DNA from: Spirochaetaceae bacterium
GTDB taxonomy: Bacteria > Spirochaetota > Spirochaetia > Treponematales > Breznakiellaceae
Assembly: GCA_031255115.1 (NCBI GenBank)
Contig: JAIRTD010000076.1
Location: 1 to 5,017, forward strand
Reading direction: 5' to 3'
DNA: 5,017 nt
The notes below the pieces were generated by a model. The model was not told where the DNA came from, ran no database searches, and saw only the letters and a program-made list of their open reading frames with translations. The position numbers and the translations under genes were made by a program. The stretch's first letter is position 1; each line of letters begins with the position of its first letter. Of this stretch, positions 1-4,922 are shown piece by piece.

Positions 1-372
1 GACAGCGCCGCTACCATTCCCGAAGCCGCCGCAGCAGGCGTAGCTGCCTTTGACAGCCCTCCGGTGCTGCTTGCCGGAGGCAATGACAAGGGCCTTGACT
101 ACGGCCCCCTGATCAGGGCGGCGTCAAAAGCCAGGGCGCTGATACTCCTTTCGGGAACCGGAAGCCAAAAACTTTCCGCCCTCCTTGCCGGCGCGGGCGT
201 TCCGTTTCAGGGACCCTTTGATGACCTTGACACGGCGGTACGCAAAGCCATAGACGCCGCCGGCAAAAAAGGCATCGTGCTCCTCTCCCCGGGCTGCACC
301 TCCTTCGGCATGTTCCTCAACGAATTTGACCGTGGCCGCCGTTTTAAGGAAGCGGTCCTCCGCATGGCTTGA
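1..372 (+). CDS. murD: UDP-N-acetylmuramoyl-L-alanine:D-glutamate ligase (MurD), C-terminal part
   Basis: This is the last 123 codons of a Mur ligase that begins before the window; the reading frame is open from base 1 to the TGA at 370-372. MurD is the cytoplasmic enzyme that adds D-glutamate to UDP-MurNAc-L-Ala using ATP. The fragment starts on the family motif DSxAT (residues 1-5 here), continues with the glycine-rich GGNDKG segment (26-31), and ends with LLSPGCTSFGMF...FDRG (94-112), which matches the MurD C-terminal signature LSPACASxDxFxxFxxRG. By alignment from memory, Thr5, Lys30, Ser101 and Phe109 correspond to E. coli D-glutamate-binding residues Thr321, Lys348, Ser415 and Phe422. 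One oddity is that the lysine of the usual DSKAT motif is alanine here. The C-terminus is normal in length, so the gene looks intact at this end. The identification is strong; the upstream two thirds cannot be seen. Confidence 0.93.
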   Translation, partial: DSAATIPEAAAAGVAAFDSPPVLLAGGNDKGLDYGPLIRAASKARALILLSGTGSQKLSALLAGAGVPFQGPFDDLDTAVRKAIDAAGKKGIVLLSPGCTSFGMFLNEFDRGRRFKEAVLRMA

Positions 373-373
373 C
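363..373 (+). repeat. Left copy of 11-bp direct repeat flanking the AT-rich island
   Basis: The sequence catggcttgac spans the murD stop codon and recurs exactly at 1147-1157. The two copies bracket the AT-rich toxin-antitoxin segment. This could be a target-site or recombination duplication, but both copies also contain TTGAC, so shared promoter sequence is an alternative explanation. An 11-bp match somewhere in a 5-kb window is expected by chance; its position exactly at both edges of the island is what makes it notable. Confidence 0.45.
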
Positions 374-396
374 ACGGCGCGGGATCTATATATCCT
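369..396 (+). promoter_or_regulatory. Candidate sigma-70-type promoter for the toxin-antitoxin pair
   Basis: A perfect -35 hexamer TTGACA (369-374) overlaps the murD stop codon. Sixteen bases later is TATCCT (391-396), a 4 of 6 match to the -10 consensus. Alternative TATATA-like hexamers lie slightly upstream, but at spacings that are too short. It sits directly before the Shine-Dalgarno and ATG of the PIN gene, so the module could be transcribed independently of murD. This is inferred from sequence only. Confidence 0.42.
382..395. promoter_or_regulatory. Near-perfect 14-bp palindrome, candidate operator
   Basis: The sequence ggatctatatatcc is an inverted repeat in which all but one of the seven symmetric pairs match. 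It lies between the -35 hexamer and the ribosome-binding site of the PIN gene and overlaps the candidate -10. Toxin-antitoxin operons are commonly repressed by the antitoxin or the complex binding such palindromes. An operator role here is inference, and AT-rich palindromes also arise by chance. Confidence 0.3.
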
Positions 397-413
397 TTTT
401 TATGGAGGGATAA

Positions 414-884
414 ATGGTTAAGCAGAAGGTCTACCTTGAAACAACCATGTTCAATTATTATTTTGATACTCATAAAGAAGCCAATCCCGCAACCATCAAA
501 TTTTTTGAAGCGATAAATTCAGGACAATTTGAAGCCTATACGTCAATATACGCCGTAGAGGAATTAGAAAATGCGCCTGAACCGAAGCGGTCAAATATGT
601 TAAACTTGATTTCTAAATATAATATTCTTGTTTTACCCGGTTCCAACGAAGCATTAAATTTGGCAAAAAAATATATCTCAAGCGGGATTATACCGGAAAA
701 GAAATTGATTGACGCTTTACAAATTGCCATTGCTTCGCTGCATGGTATTTCCATGATTTTGTCTTTTAATTTTAGCCATATCAATAAAGTTAAAACAAAA
801 ATAATGGTCCCAGCCGTCAACCAGATAGAAGGTTTTCAAAATATAATTATCACTCAGCCACAGGAGGTGATCGATTATGAATGA
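414..884 (+). CDS. PIN-domain protein, probable VapC-type ribonuclease toxin
   Basis: This is a 156-residue single PIN domain, the usual size for VapC-like toxins, which are Mg2+-dependent ribonucleases acting in the cytoplasm. The N-terminal strand VYLETTMFNYYF (6-17) is the first acidic motif, with Glu9 in place of the common Asp; this substitution is, to my knowledge, normal in this subfamily. It is followed by YTSIYAVEEL (42-51, Glu49/Glu50), an APEPKR segment (54-59), GIIPEKKLIDALQIAIA (91-107, Asp100), and SFNFSHINKVKT (117-128), where Asn119 sits at or near the fourth acidic position. The ATG at 414 is supported by GGAGGG at 404-409. The 3' end overlaps the next gene by 8 bp. Base composition is about one-third G+C by eye, far below the flanking genes, which suggests horizontal acquisition. 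The toxin gene precedes its small partner, the reverse of the classic vapBC order. Family assignment is firm; toxicity and target are not shown by the sequence. Confidence 0.85.
   Translation: MVKQKVYLETTMFNYYFDTHKEANPATIKFFEAINSGQFEAYTSIYAVEELENAPEPKRSNMLNLISKYNILVLPGSNEALNLAKKYISSGIIPEKKLIDALQIAIASLHGISMILSFNFSHINKVKTKIMVPAVNQIEGFQNIIITQPQEVIDYE
862..870 (+). promoter_or_regulatory. Strong Shine-Dalgarno for the small partner gene, inside the PIN gene
   Basis: AGGAGGTGA is a near-complete anti-16S match ending six bases before the ATG at 877. It lies within the last codons of the PIN gene. It fixes the partner's start at 877 and would give it high translation independent of coupling, fitting the need for excess antitoxin. 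Confidence 0.75.
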
Positions 885-1059
885 CATTGAAAGAGAAGTT
901 GACCAAATTCAGGACAAAATTTACGAAAAAATTAAGAACATGAGCCCGTCTGAACAGACAGCTTATTTTAATGAAAGCGGACGCAAGATTGCCGAACAAT
1001 ACGGTTTTACTATCGTTCAAACTGTCCAGAGTGAACCGGTAACGGTTCATAATAGATAA
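877..1059 (+). CDS. Small acidic helical protein, probable antitoxin of the PIN protein
   Basis: The product is 60 residues. Residues 2-22 are rich in Glu, Asp, Lys and Ile and look like an amphipathic helix (NDIEREVDQIQDKIYEKIKN). A short motif MSPSEQTAYFNESGRKIAEQYGF (22-44) and a polar tail follow. This resembles, from memory, the short proteins of pattern 'xREIRDKIYExTKxMSPEExxxYF' found beside PIN proteins of the same subfamily, hence the antitoxin call. No ribbon-helix-helix, AbrB or Phd DNA-binding motif is obvious, so autoregulation by this protein is uncertain. The gene overlaps the PIN gene by 8 bp (the ATG precedes the PIN TGA) and has a very strong ribosome-binding site. It shares the AT-rich composition of its neighbour, so the two probably moved together. 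That the gene is real is well supported; the antitoxin role is inferred from context and resemblance. Confidence 0.72.
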   Translation: MNDIEREVDQIQDKIYEKIKNMSPSEQTAYFNESGRKIAEQYGFTIVQTVQSEPVTVHNR

Positions 1060-1078
1060 TGTACCCCAAGCCGCTTGG
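1031..1078 (+). terminator. Two consecutive short hairpins at the end of the antitoxin gene, weak terminator candidate
   Basis: A perfect 7-bp stem TGAACCG/CGGTTCA (1032-1038 with 1043-1049, extendable by a G-U pair at 1031/1050) closes a GTAA loop of the stable GNRA class. It lies inside the last codons of the small gene. A second hairpin, CCAAG-ccg-CTTGG, follows at 1066-1078. Neither is followed by a clear T tract, so this may act as a transcript-end stabiliser or a weak terminator rather than a standard intrinsic terminator. Confidence 0.35.
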
Positions 1079-1146
1079 ATAAGCTATCGTCTATATTGAA
1101 GATATTGCCAGCATAAACCCGGAAAAATCATTCTTCTATATGATTT

Positions 1147-1157
1147 CATGGCTTGAC
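1147..1157 (+). repeat. Right copy of 11-bp direct repeat flanking the AT-rich island
   Basis: This is an exact copy of the 11 bp over the murD stop codon at 363-373, with ATG GCT TGA preserved. It lies about 50 bp before the epmA start, close to where the sequence returns to the composition of the flanking genes. Confidence 0.45.
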
Positions 1158-1180
1158 CGTTATGTTAGGTGATATAAAAA
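1153..1180 (+). promoter_or_regulatory. Weak candidate promoter for epmA
   Basis: TTGACC (1153-1158) is a 5 of 6 match to -35 and is followed after 16 bases by TAAAAA (1175-1180), a 4 of 6 match to -10. A better -10 look-alike, TATAAA at 1173-1178, is only 14 bases away. It would give a short leader before the GTG at 1208. Support is sequence resemblance only. Confidence 0.25.
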
Positions 1181-1195
1181 TGAAACTTGCGTCAA

Positions 1196-1201
1196 GAGGA
1201 G
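1196..1201 (+). promoter_or_regulatory. Ribosome-binding site that decides the epmA start
   Basis: GAGGAG ends six bases before GTG at 1208, an ideal spacing. The longer frame from TTG at 1187 would place this site inside the coding sequence and has no comparable site of its own. The GTG start is therefore preferred. Confidence 0.7.
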
Positions 1202-1207
1202 TTTTCC

Positions 1208-2218
1208 GTGGATATTGAATTGCTTGAAGCAAGGGCCCGTATCATACAGGGCGTCCGCGCTTTCTTTGACCGGAAGGGTTATCTCGAAACCGATACGCCC
1301 CTTCTTGCCCCGCGCCTCATACCCGAAACCTGCCTTGAGCTTTTTGAGACCTGCCGTCTTGCCCCTGAAGGGAGCGCCAGGCAGAACCAGGCCTATTGGC
1401 TTATCCCCTCGCCCGAACTCTGGATGAAAAAACTCATCGCAAAGCACAGGCGGAGTATCTACCAGATATGCCGCTGTTTTAGAAACGGAGAATCATCCGG
1501 GCATCTGCACAGTCCTGAATTCACCATGCTCGAATACTATACAATGAACGCCGGGTATCTTGAGTCCCTTGCCCTTACCGAAGAACTTTTTGATTTTCTG
1601 CTTGAGCGGGGTCTCTCCGGCGGCGAAAACAACGCGCTCCGCCCGCCCTTTATCCGTGTTTCCATGGACGAGGCCTTCAGGCGCTGGGCGGGTTTCAGTC
1701 TCAGGGAAAAAGCCGCCGAAGGAAAAGAAGCCCTGGCTGCCGAGGCAAGAAGGCTCGGCATAAACGCCGGAACCGGACTCGGCATGGAGGCCCTGTACGA
1801 TCTCATCTTTATACATCAGGTGGAACCCAATCTGCCCAAAGAAAAGCCCACGGTCCTTACGGACTACCCGGACTTTGTTCCCTGCCTCGCGAAAAAGGGT
1901 AAAGAAAGCGGCGTTGTCGAACGCTGGGAACTCTATATAAACGGCATCGAACTTGCCAACTGTTATTCGGAAGAAACAGATCCTGAAGAAGTTAGGCGCT
2001 ATTTTGAAACAGAGGGAAAGAGCAAAACAGAAAGCGCCCTGGTTCCCCACAGCATAGATTATGACTACTGGAAAATCTTTTTACCCCTGACAGGGCCAGA
2101 GGGAAGGGAGCTGCCCTTTCCCCGTTGTTCCGGCGCCGCCCTTGGCATGGACAGGCTCATCATGGCCTTTATGGGAAGATCGGCCATAGACAGCGTCCTT
2201 CCCTTTCCTATGGAATAG
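1208..2218 (+). CDS. epmA: Elongation factor P--(R)-beta-lysine ligase (EpmA/GenX/PoxA)
   Basis: The product is 336 residues, close to the ~325 of E. coli EpmA. It is a class II lysyl-tRNA-synthetase-like catalytic domain without the N-terminal anticodon-binding domain. EpmA activates (R)-beta-lysine (or lysine) with ATP and attaches it to a conserved lysine of translation factor EF-P, helping ribosomes pass polyproline stretches. Motif 1 is at about 9-35 (RARIIQGVRAFF...TDTPLLAP). Motif 2 is CRCFRNGESSGHLHSPEFTMLEYY (88-111), with Arg92 and Glu95. The substrate-pocket segment GIELANCYSEETD (246-258) parallels GIELANGFHELTD. Motif 3 is SGAALGMDRL (308-317), with Arg316. Ala311 appears to match E. 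coli Ala298, which distinguishes EpmA from lysyl-tRNA synthetases (Gly there). The GTG start at 1208 is chosen for its GAGGAG site. Neither EF-P nor the beta-lysine mutase EpmB lies in this window. It probably once followed murD directly. Confidence 0.9.
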   Translation: MDIELLEARARIIQGVRAFFDRKGYLETDTPLLAPRLIPETCLELFETCRLAPEGSARQNQAYWLIPSPELWMKKLIAKHRRSIYQICRCFRNGESSGHLHSPEFTMLEYYTMNAGYLESLALTEELFDFLLERGLSGGENNALRPPFIRVSMDEAFRRWAGFSLREKAAEGKEALAAEARRLGINAGTGLGMEALYDLIFIHQVEPNLPKEKPTVLTDYPDFVPCLAKKGKESGVVERWELYINGIELANCYSEETDPEEVRRYFETEGKSKTESALVPHSIDYDYWKIFLPLTGPEGRELPFPRCSGAALGMDRLIMAFMGRSAIDSVLPFPME

Positions 2219-2234
2219 TCCGATCGCCCGACGA

Positions 2235-2291
2235 ATGGCCGAGGCAGACGACTGGCCCGGCGCATGGCCGCAACAGGCAGCGGCCCGGCGC
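2235..2291. repeat. Imperfect tandem repeat, 29 bp then 28 bp
   Basis: Two adjoining units (2235-2263 and 2264-2291) both begin atggccg and end ggcccggcgc, with a diverged middle. They fill most of the 77-bp gap between the convergent ends of epmA and the lipoprotein gene. Confidence 0.6.
2260..2291. terminator. GC-rich hairpin in a convergent gap, possible bidirectional terminator
   Basis: GGCCGC (2266-2271) pairs perfectly with GCGGCC (2280-2285) over an 8-base loop. An outer GCGC/GCGC stem (2260-2263 with 2288-2291) is separated by a 2x2 mismatch. The placement between converging genes fits termination from either side, but neither strand has a T tract, so it is not a canonical intrinsic terminator. 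Confidence 0.4.
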
Positions 2292-2295
2292 AGGG

Positions 2296-3243
2296 TCATC
2301 TAACCACAGGGGAATTCCCCGACAGATCAAAACGCATGGGAAAGGCCGGAAGATATTCCAGAGAAGAACGTACAAGCGCTTCTCCCTTAAAACGGTAGTT
2401 TACCTGATGCATCTGTATCACCTGGTCAAGAAGCTCCCGCCGCATATTGATAAAATTCATCAACAGGGCAAGGCTGGTTTCCGCTGTTCCGCCAGGCGGT
2501 ATGGTAAGCACATTGCCAAGGGCGCCGTCCGCCCAGAACCGGCCCGCGCCGTAGAGTTCATAGCTAAAGGAGGCAAGCTCAACCGGAAAGGGATTGGGGT
2601 TTTCGATTTTAAGGCTTACCCTGAGACGGGTATTGATGAGTTCGGCCTGGCTTACCGCTATGGAGGTAATGGAAAAGCGGGGATCCCGGCAGCGGGGAAT
2701 ACGGGCTGTCCCGTTCATGGTGAAGTCAAGGGAAGTTCCTGAACCATAGGCCGCCCTGGCCCTGACACTGAGGCCGGCCTCAAAACTATCCTCGCCTGAA
2801 TCGGCAGCTTCACCGCCGGCCGCTTGGCTGTTGGCGGCTTTGCCACTACCATCTGATTCGCCGCCGGCAGATTCGCCGTTAGGAGAAAGTTTACCGCTGT
2901 CGGCAAGTTCCTTGAGGGCAAGAAAATCCAGGTCCAGGGCAAGGACCGCAACGGCTTCTCCCTGGGCTTCAATATAAAAGGCTTCGGGAAAACCAAAGGA
3001 ATACCGGTCCTCCGGGAATTCAACGCCGTTTATGCTGAGGCTTCCCTCGTGCAGAGTCAGCAGGGATTCTGAGGACCGGGGGTTTTGGACCTTCACCAAA
3101 AAATACAGTACGCCCCGGCCCTGTTCTCCCGCTTCGATACGGTCAAAGCTGAGGGTCCCGCCGGGTTCGGCTTCGGGCCGGGGAGGCGGAGTGGCGCAGG
3201 CCGAAAGAAAAAGAACCAAAAAAACCGAAAACAAGTACTTCAT
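2296..3243 (-). CDS. Lipoprotein with two probable LEA14/WHy-type domains
   Basis: The product is 315 residues. The N-terminus MKYLFSVFLVLFLSAC is a short lipoprotein signal with lipobox L13-S14-A15-C16, predicting export and lipidation at Cys16. Residues ~30-110 contain a beta-rich segment with VKVQNPRSSESL (50-61) and ISINGVEF-like text. Residues ~185-310 contain a second, clearer one with LRVSLKIENPNPFPVEL (207-223) and IPPGGTAE (248-255). The 'ϕxVxϕxNPNxFPϕxϕ' pattern is typical of LEA type 2 (WHy) domains, also found in bacterial envelope lipoproteins. Between them, ~115-157 is a low-complexity Gly/Ser/Ala/Glu linker. The function of such bacterial proteins is largely unknown; envelope stress or desiccation protection is only a suggestion. 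The ATG at 3241-3243 has a weak ribosome-binding site, but the signal peptide fixes the start. It is transcribed divergently from the propeller lipoprotein gene and convergently with epmA. Confidence 0.78.
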   Translation of the reverse strand: MKYLFSVFLVLFLSACATPPPRPEAEPGGTLSFDRIEAGEQGRGVLYFLVKVQNPRSSESLLTLHEGSLSINGVEFPEDRYSFGFPEAFYIEAQGEAVAVLALDLDFLALKELADSGKLSPNGESAGGESDGSGKAANSQAAGGEAADSGEDSFEAGLSVRARAAYGSGTSLDFTMNGTARIPRCRDPRFSITSIAVSQAELINTRLRVSLKIENPNPFPVELASFSYELYGAGRFWADGALGNVLTIPPGGTAETSLALLMNFINMRRELLDQVIQMHQVNYRFKGEALVRSSLEYLPAFPMRFDLSGNSPVVR

Positions 3244-3306
3244 ACTTCATTATCGGACGGGCGCGGCCTTACTATACCAATGCGGCTGTTTTTAGCATTA
3301 TAGATT
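3244..3306. promoter_or_regulatory. 63-bp divergent intergenic region, likely overlapping promoters
   Basis: Both lipoprotein genes must be transcribed outward from here or from within each other's 5' ends. AT-rich hexamers include TATAGT on the minus strand (3271-3276) and TATAAT on the minus strand (3297-3302), but no convincing -35 partners are visible. The plus-strand gene lacks an obvious Shine-Dalgarno before ATG 3307. The exact elements cannot be assigned. Confidence 0.35.
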
Positions 3307-4713
3307 ATGATGAAATTGTTCTACTTGTTCTCTTTTATACTCATTTTAGGCGCTTGCGGAAACAAAGTCCCGCCGCAGCCCGGCCAGGCGGAAGAAGGCG
3401 GCGCCGGGGGTCCGGGCGTTCTGGCCCTGGACAACGAAAGTGCCGGAGAAGAAAACGCCAAAGAGGAACCTGCGTTTCCGTTGCGCTTTTCCCTCAAGTC
3501 GGCGCCTCAGGACGCGGCGCTTTTCTACAATGGAAGCACACTGCGGGCCCTTGGTGCAGAAAGTTCCGGCCAGGGGTTGAGGGAGTTTACCCTGGACGCG
3601 CCGGGAAACTTGAGCATAGAAAGCCCCGGATACAAAAGCGTAAGTATCCCCTCCTTTGCCCTTGCCGGCTTCTTCAAAGAGGGAATATCGGGCCCGCTGC
3701 TCGAAGTCAAACTCGAAGCGCTTGAAGGACCCTTGAGTCTTGCGCTTGAGCTTGCCACGGGAAGGCAGCCGAAGAGCGCGTATTTTTCGGCCAACGGGGA
3801 GAGGCTCTTTGTTCCCCTGCTTGACGAGGCGGGCATTGACGTGTTCCGCATGAGTCCGGCCCCGGCCTTTGAAAAACGGCTCACGGTTCCGGGAAGCCGG
3901 GCCAGAGGCTTTGTAGAAGCCCTGGTATACGAGGCAGAGAGGGAACTGTGGGTTTCAAATATGGAAGACAACCATATCCATGTTTTTGATCTTGAAAGCC
4001 TTGCGTATAAAACTTCTTTTTATTCCGGGGGTTCCATGCCCAAGGTCCTGGCCTTGAGTCCTGACGGCCTTGTGGCGGCGGTTTCAAACTGGCTTTCCCG
4101 CACGGTGAGTTTTTTTGACGGGAACACAAAGGAGCTCCTCTTTACGGTGCCCACAGGCGGTACGCCCAGAGGCATGGTTTTTTCGGCTGACGGAACCCTG
4201 CTCTATACGGCCATCTTTGACGAGCCTCTTATCGCTGTAATCGACGTAAACCGGCGCGCCCTTACCAAACGTTTCAGGCTTTACGAGGGAGAAGGCGCCG
4301 CGCGGCACGTACTTAGGGATGGGGGGAGGCTCTATGTTTCCGACATGGCAAGGGGCACCGTGTGTATTCTCGAAGAAGCAAGCGGAAAGCTCCTCAGATC
4401 GGTCCGGGTGGGCCCCAACATCAACACCATAGTCCTCTCGCCTGACCGGAAAACCCTTTTTGCCTCTTCCCGTGGGAGGAACAACCGCGAAGATTACACA
4501 AAGCCCGGTCCTGACTTTGGTTCTGTAACCATGCTTTCGTCTTCTGATCTCAGCGTTAGGGGAAAGGTCTGGGGAAGGAACCAGCCCACAGGGCTTGCCG
4601 TTTCTCCTAACGGCAGACGCCTTGCCTTTACCGACTTCCTCGACGCCAACCTGGAGCTGTACGAACTTGCGCAGGATGAGACGCCGGAGCAGAAGGACGG
4701 CTCAGGGATTTAA
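3307..4713 (+). CDS. Lipoprotein with PEGA-like region and seven-bladed YVTN-type beta-propeller
   Basis: The product is 468 residues. A signal peptide with lipobox L14-G15-A16-C17 is followed by a Gly/Glu/Pro-rich tether (~18-57). Residues ~59-115 (SAPQDAALFYNG...FTLDAPGNLSIESPGYKSV) resemble a PEGA domain, a small beta fold common in surface proteins; this part is tentative. From ~152 to 460 I count seven repeats of the 'P..ϕ.fSpDG..ϕyvs......ϕ.vϕd......' type, for example VLALSPDGLVAAVSN (247-261), GMVFSADGTLLYTA (289-302), TIVLSPDRKTLFASS and GLAVSPNGRRLAFTD. This matches the YVTN/YncE beta-propeller family and is enough to close a seven-bladed ring. Such proteins bind ligands or partners at the periplasm or surface; no catalytic residues are evident. 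ATG at 3307 or the adjacent ATG at 3310 could start; the signal peptide fits either. No strong ribosome-binding site is seen. The specific role is unknown. Confidence 0.8.
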   Translation: MMKLFYLFSFILILGACGNKVPPQPGQAEEGGAGGPGVLALDNESAGEENAKEEPAFPLRFSLKSAPQDAALFYNGSTLRALGAESSGQGLREFTLDAPGNLSIESPGYKSVSIPSFALAGFFKEGISGPLLEVKLEALEGPLSLALELATGRQPKSAYFSANGERLFVPLLDEAGIDVFRMSPAPAFEKRLTVPGSRARGFVEALVYEAERELWVSNMEDNHIHVFDLESLAYKTSFYSGGSMPKVLALSPDGLVAAVSNWLSRTVSFFDGNTKELLFTVPTGGTPRGMVFSADGTLLYTAIFDEPLIAVIDVNRRALTKRFRLYEGEGAARHVLRDGGRLYVSDMARGTVCILEEASGKLLRSVRVGPNINTIVLSPDRKTLFASSRGRNNREDYTKPGPDFGSVTMLSSSDLSVRGKVWGRNQPTGLAVSPNGRRLAFTDFLDANLELYELAQDETPEQKDGSGI

Positions 4714-4767
4714 TCGCGAAGGCGTGGAAGGCAAAAAGAGGTACAGGGATAGCGTTACAGGGGGGTA

Positions 4768-4790
4768 GGCGCAGACCAAGGGGCTGCGCC
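4768..4790 (+). terminator. Hairpin downstream of the propeller gene, possible terminator
   Basis: GGCGCAG (4768-4774) pairs perfectly with CTGCGCC (4784-4790) over a 9-base loop, starting 55 bp after the propeller stop codon. There is no following T tract, so it may be Rho-assisted, a transcript-stabilising stem, or part of a palindromic intergenic repeat. Confidence 0.4.
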
Positions 4791-4845
4791 ATAGGCGGCC
4801 CTTCGAGACGCATTGGCATACCGGGGACTCTATTTGGCCTAAAGA

Positions 4846-4866
4846 ACCCACTCACCGGTTCGCGGG
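4846..4866. repeat. Direct repeat, first copy (21 bp, one mismatch)
   Basis: It shares accc[a/g] followed by ctcaccggttcgcggg with a second copy exactly 44 bp downstream. The repeat contains the palindrome accggt. On the minus strand each copy can form a 5-bp stem CCCGC/G[C/U]GGG; the one base that differs between copies keeps pairing through a G-U wobble. Confidence 0.7.
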
Positions 4867-4889
4867 GGAGATTCCGCATTATCGCCGGG

Positions 4890-4910
4890 ACCCGCTCACC
4901 GGTTCGCGGG
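4890..4910. repeat. Direct repeat, second copy
   Basis: This is the second copy of the unit at 4846-4866, differing at one base (4894 G against 4850 A). Here CCCGC and GCGGG pair perfectly around a 10-base loop centred on accggt. Confidence 0.7.
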
Positions 4911-4922
4911 ATGAAGTCGGGC

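Noticed and set aside
1083..1172. A 29-codon open stretch with protein-like text ending ...FFYMISWLDRYVR before a TGA, possibly a gene remnant
   Set aside because: It has no start codon or ribosome-binding site near its beginning and runs across the right direct repeat. Thirty open codons in AT-rich DNA are easily due to chance.
1493..2050. A 185-codon minus-strand frame antisense to epmA
   Set aside because: The plus strand carries all class II synthetase motifs here, while the antisense product has no recognisable domain.
2125..2742. A 205-codon plus-strand frame over the end of epmA and the lipoprotein gene
   Set aside because: It is rich in Arg, Gly, Pro and Lys, crosses a convergent gene border, and is antisense to a lipoprotein with clear domains. 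It is a shadow frame of GC-rich coding DNA.
4628..4879. An 83-codon minus-strand frame that might be a small gene in the tail
   Set aside because: It extends into the propeller gene, has no ribosome-binding site that I can see, and is Pro/Arg-rich like other shadow frames.
4846..4910. Possible minimal CRISPR array
   Set aside because: There are only two repeat units of 21 bp with a 23-bp spacer, no cas genes are nearby, and the repeat does not continue at the same period on either side.
4846..4910. Possible tRNA, because GGTTCG resembles a T-arm
   Set aside because: No acceptor stem, anticodon arm or D-arm can be laid out around either copy on either strand.
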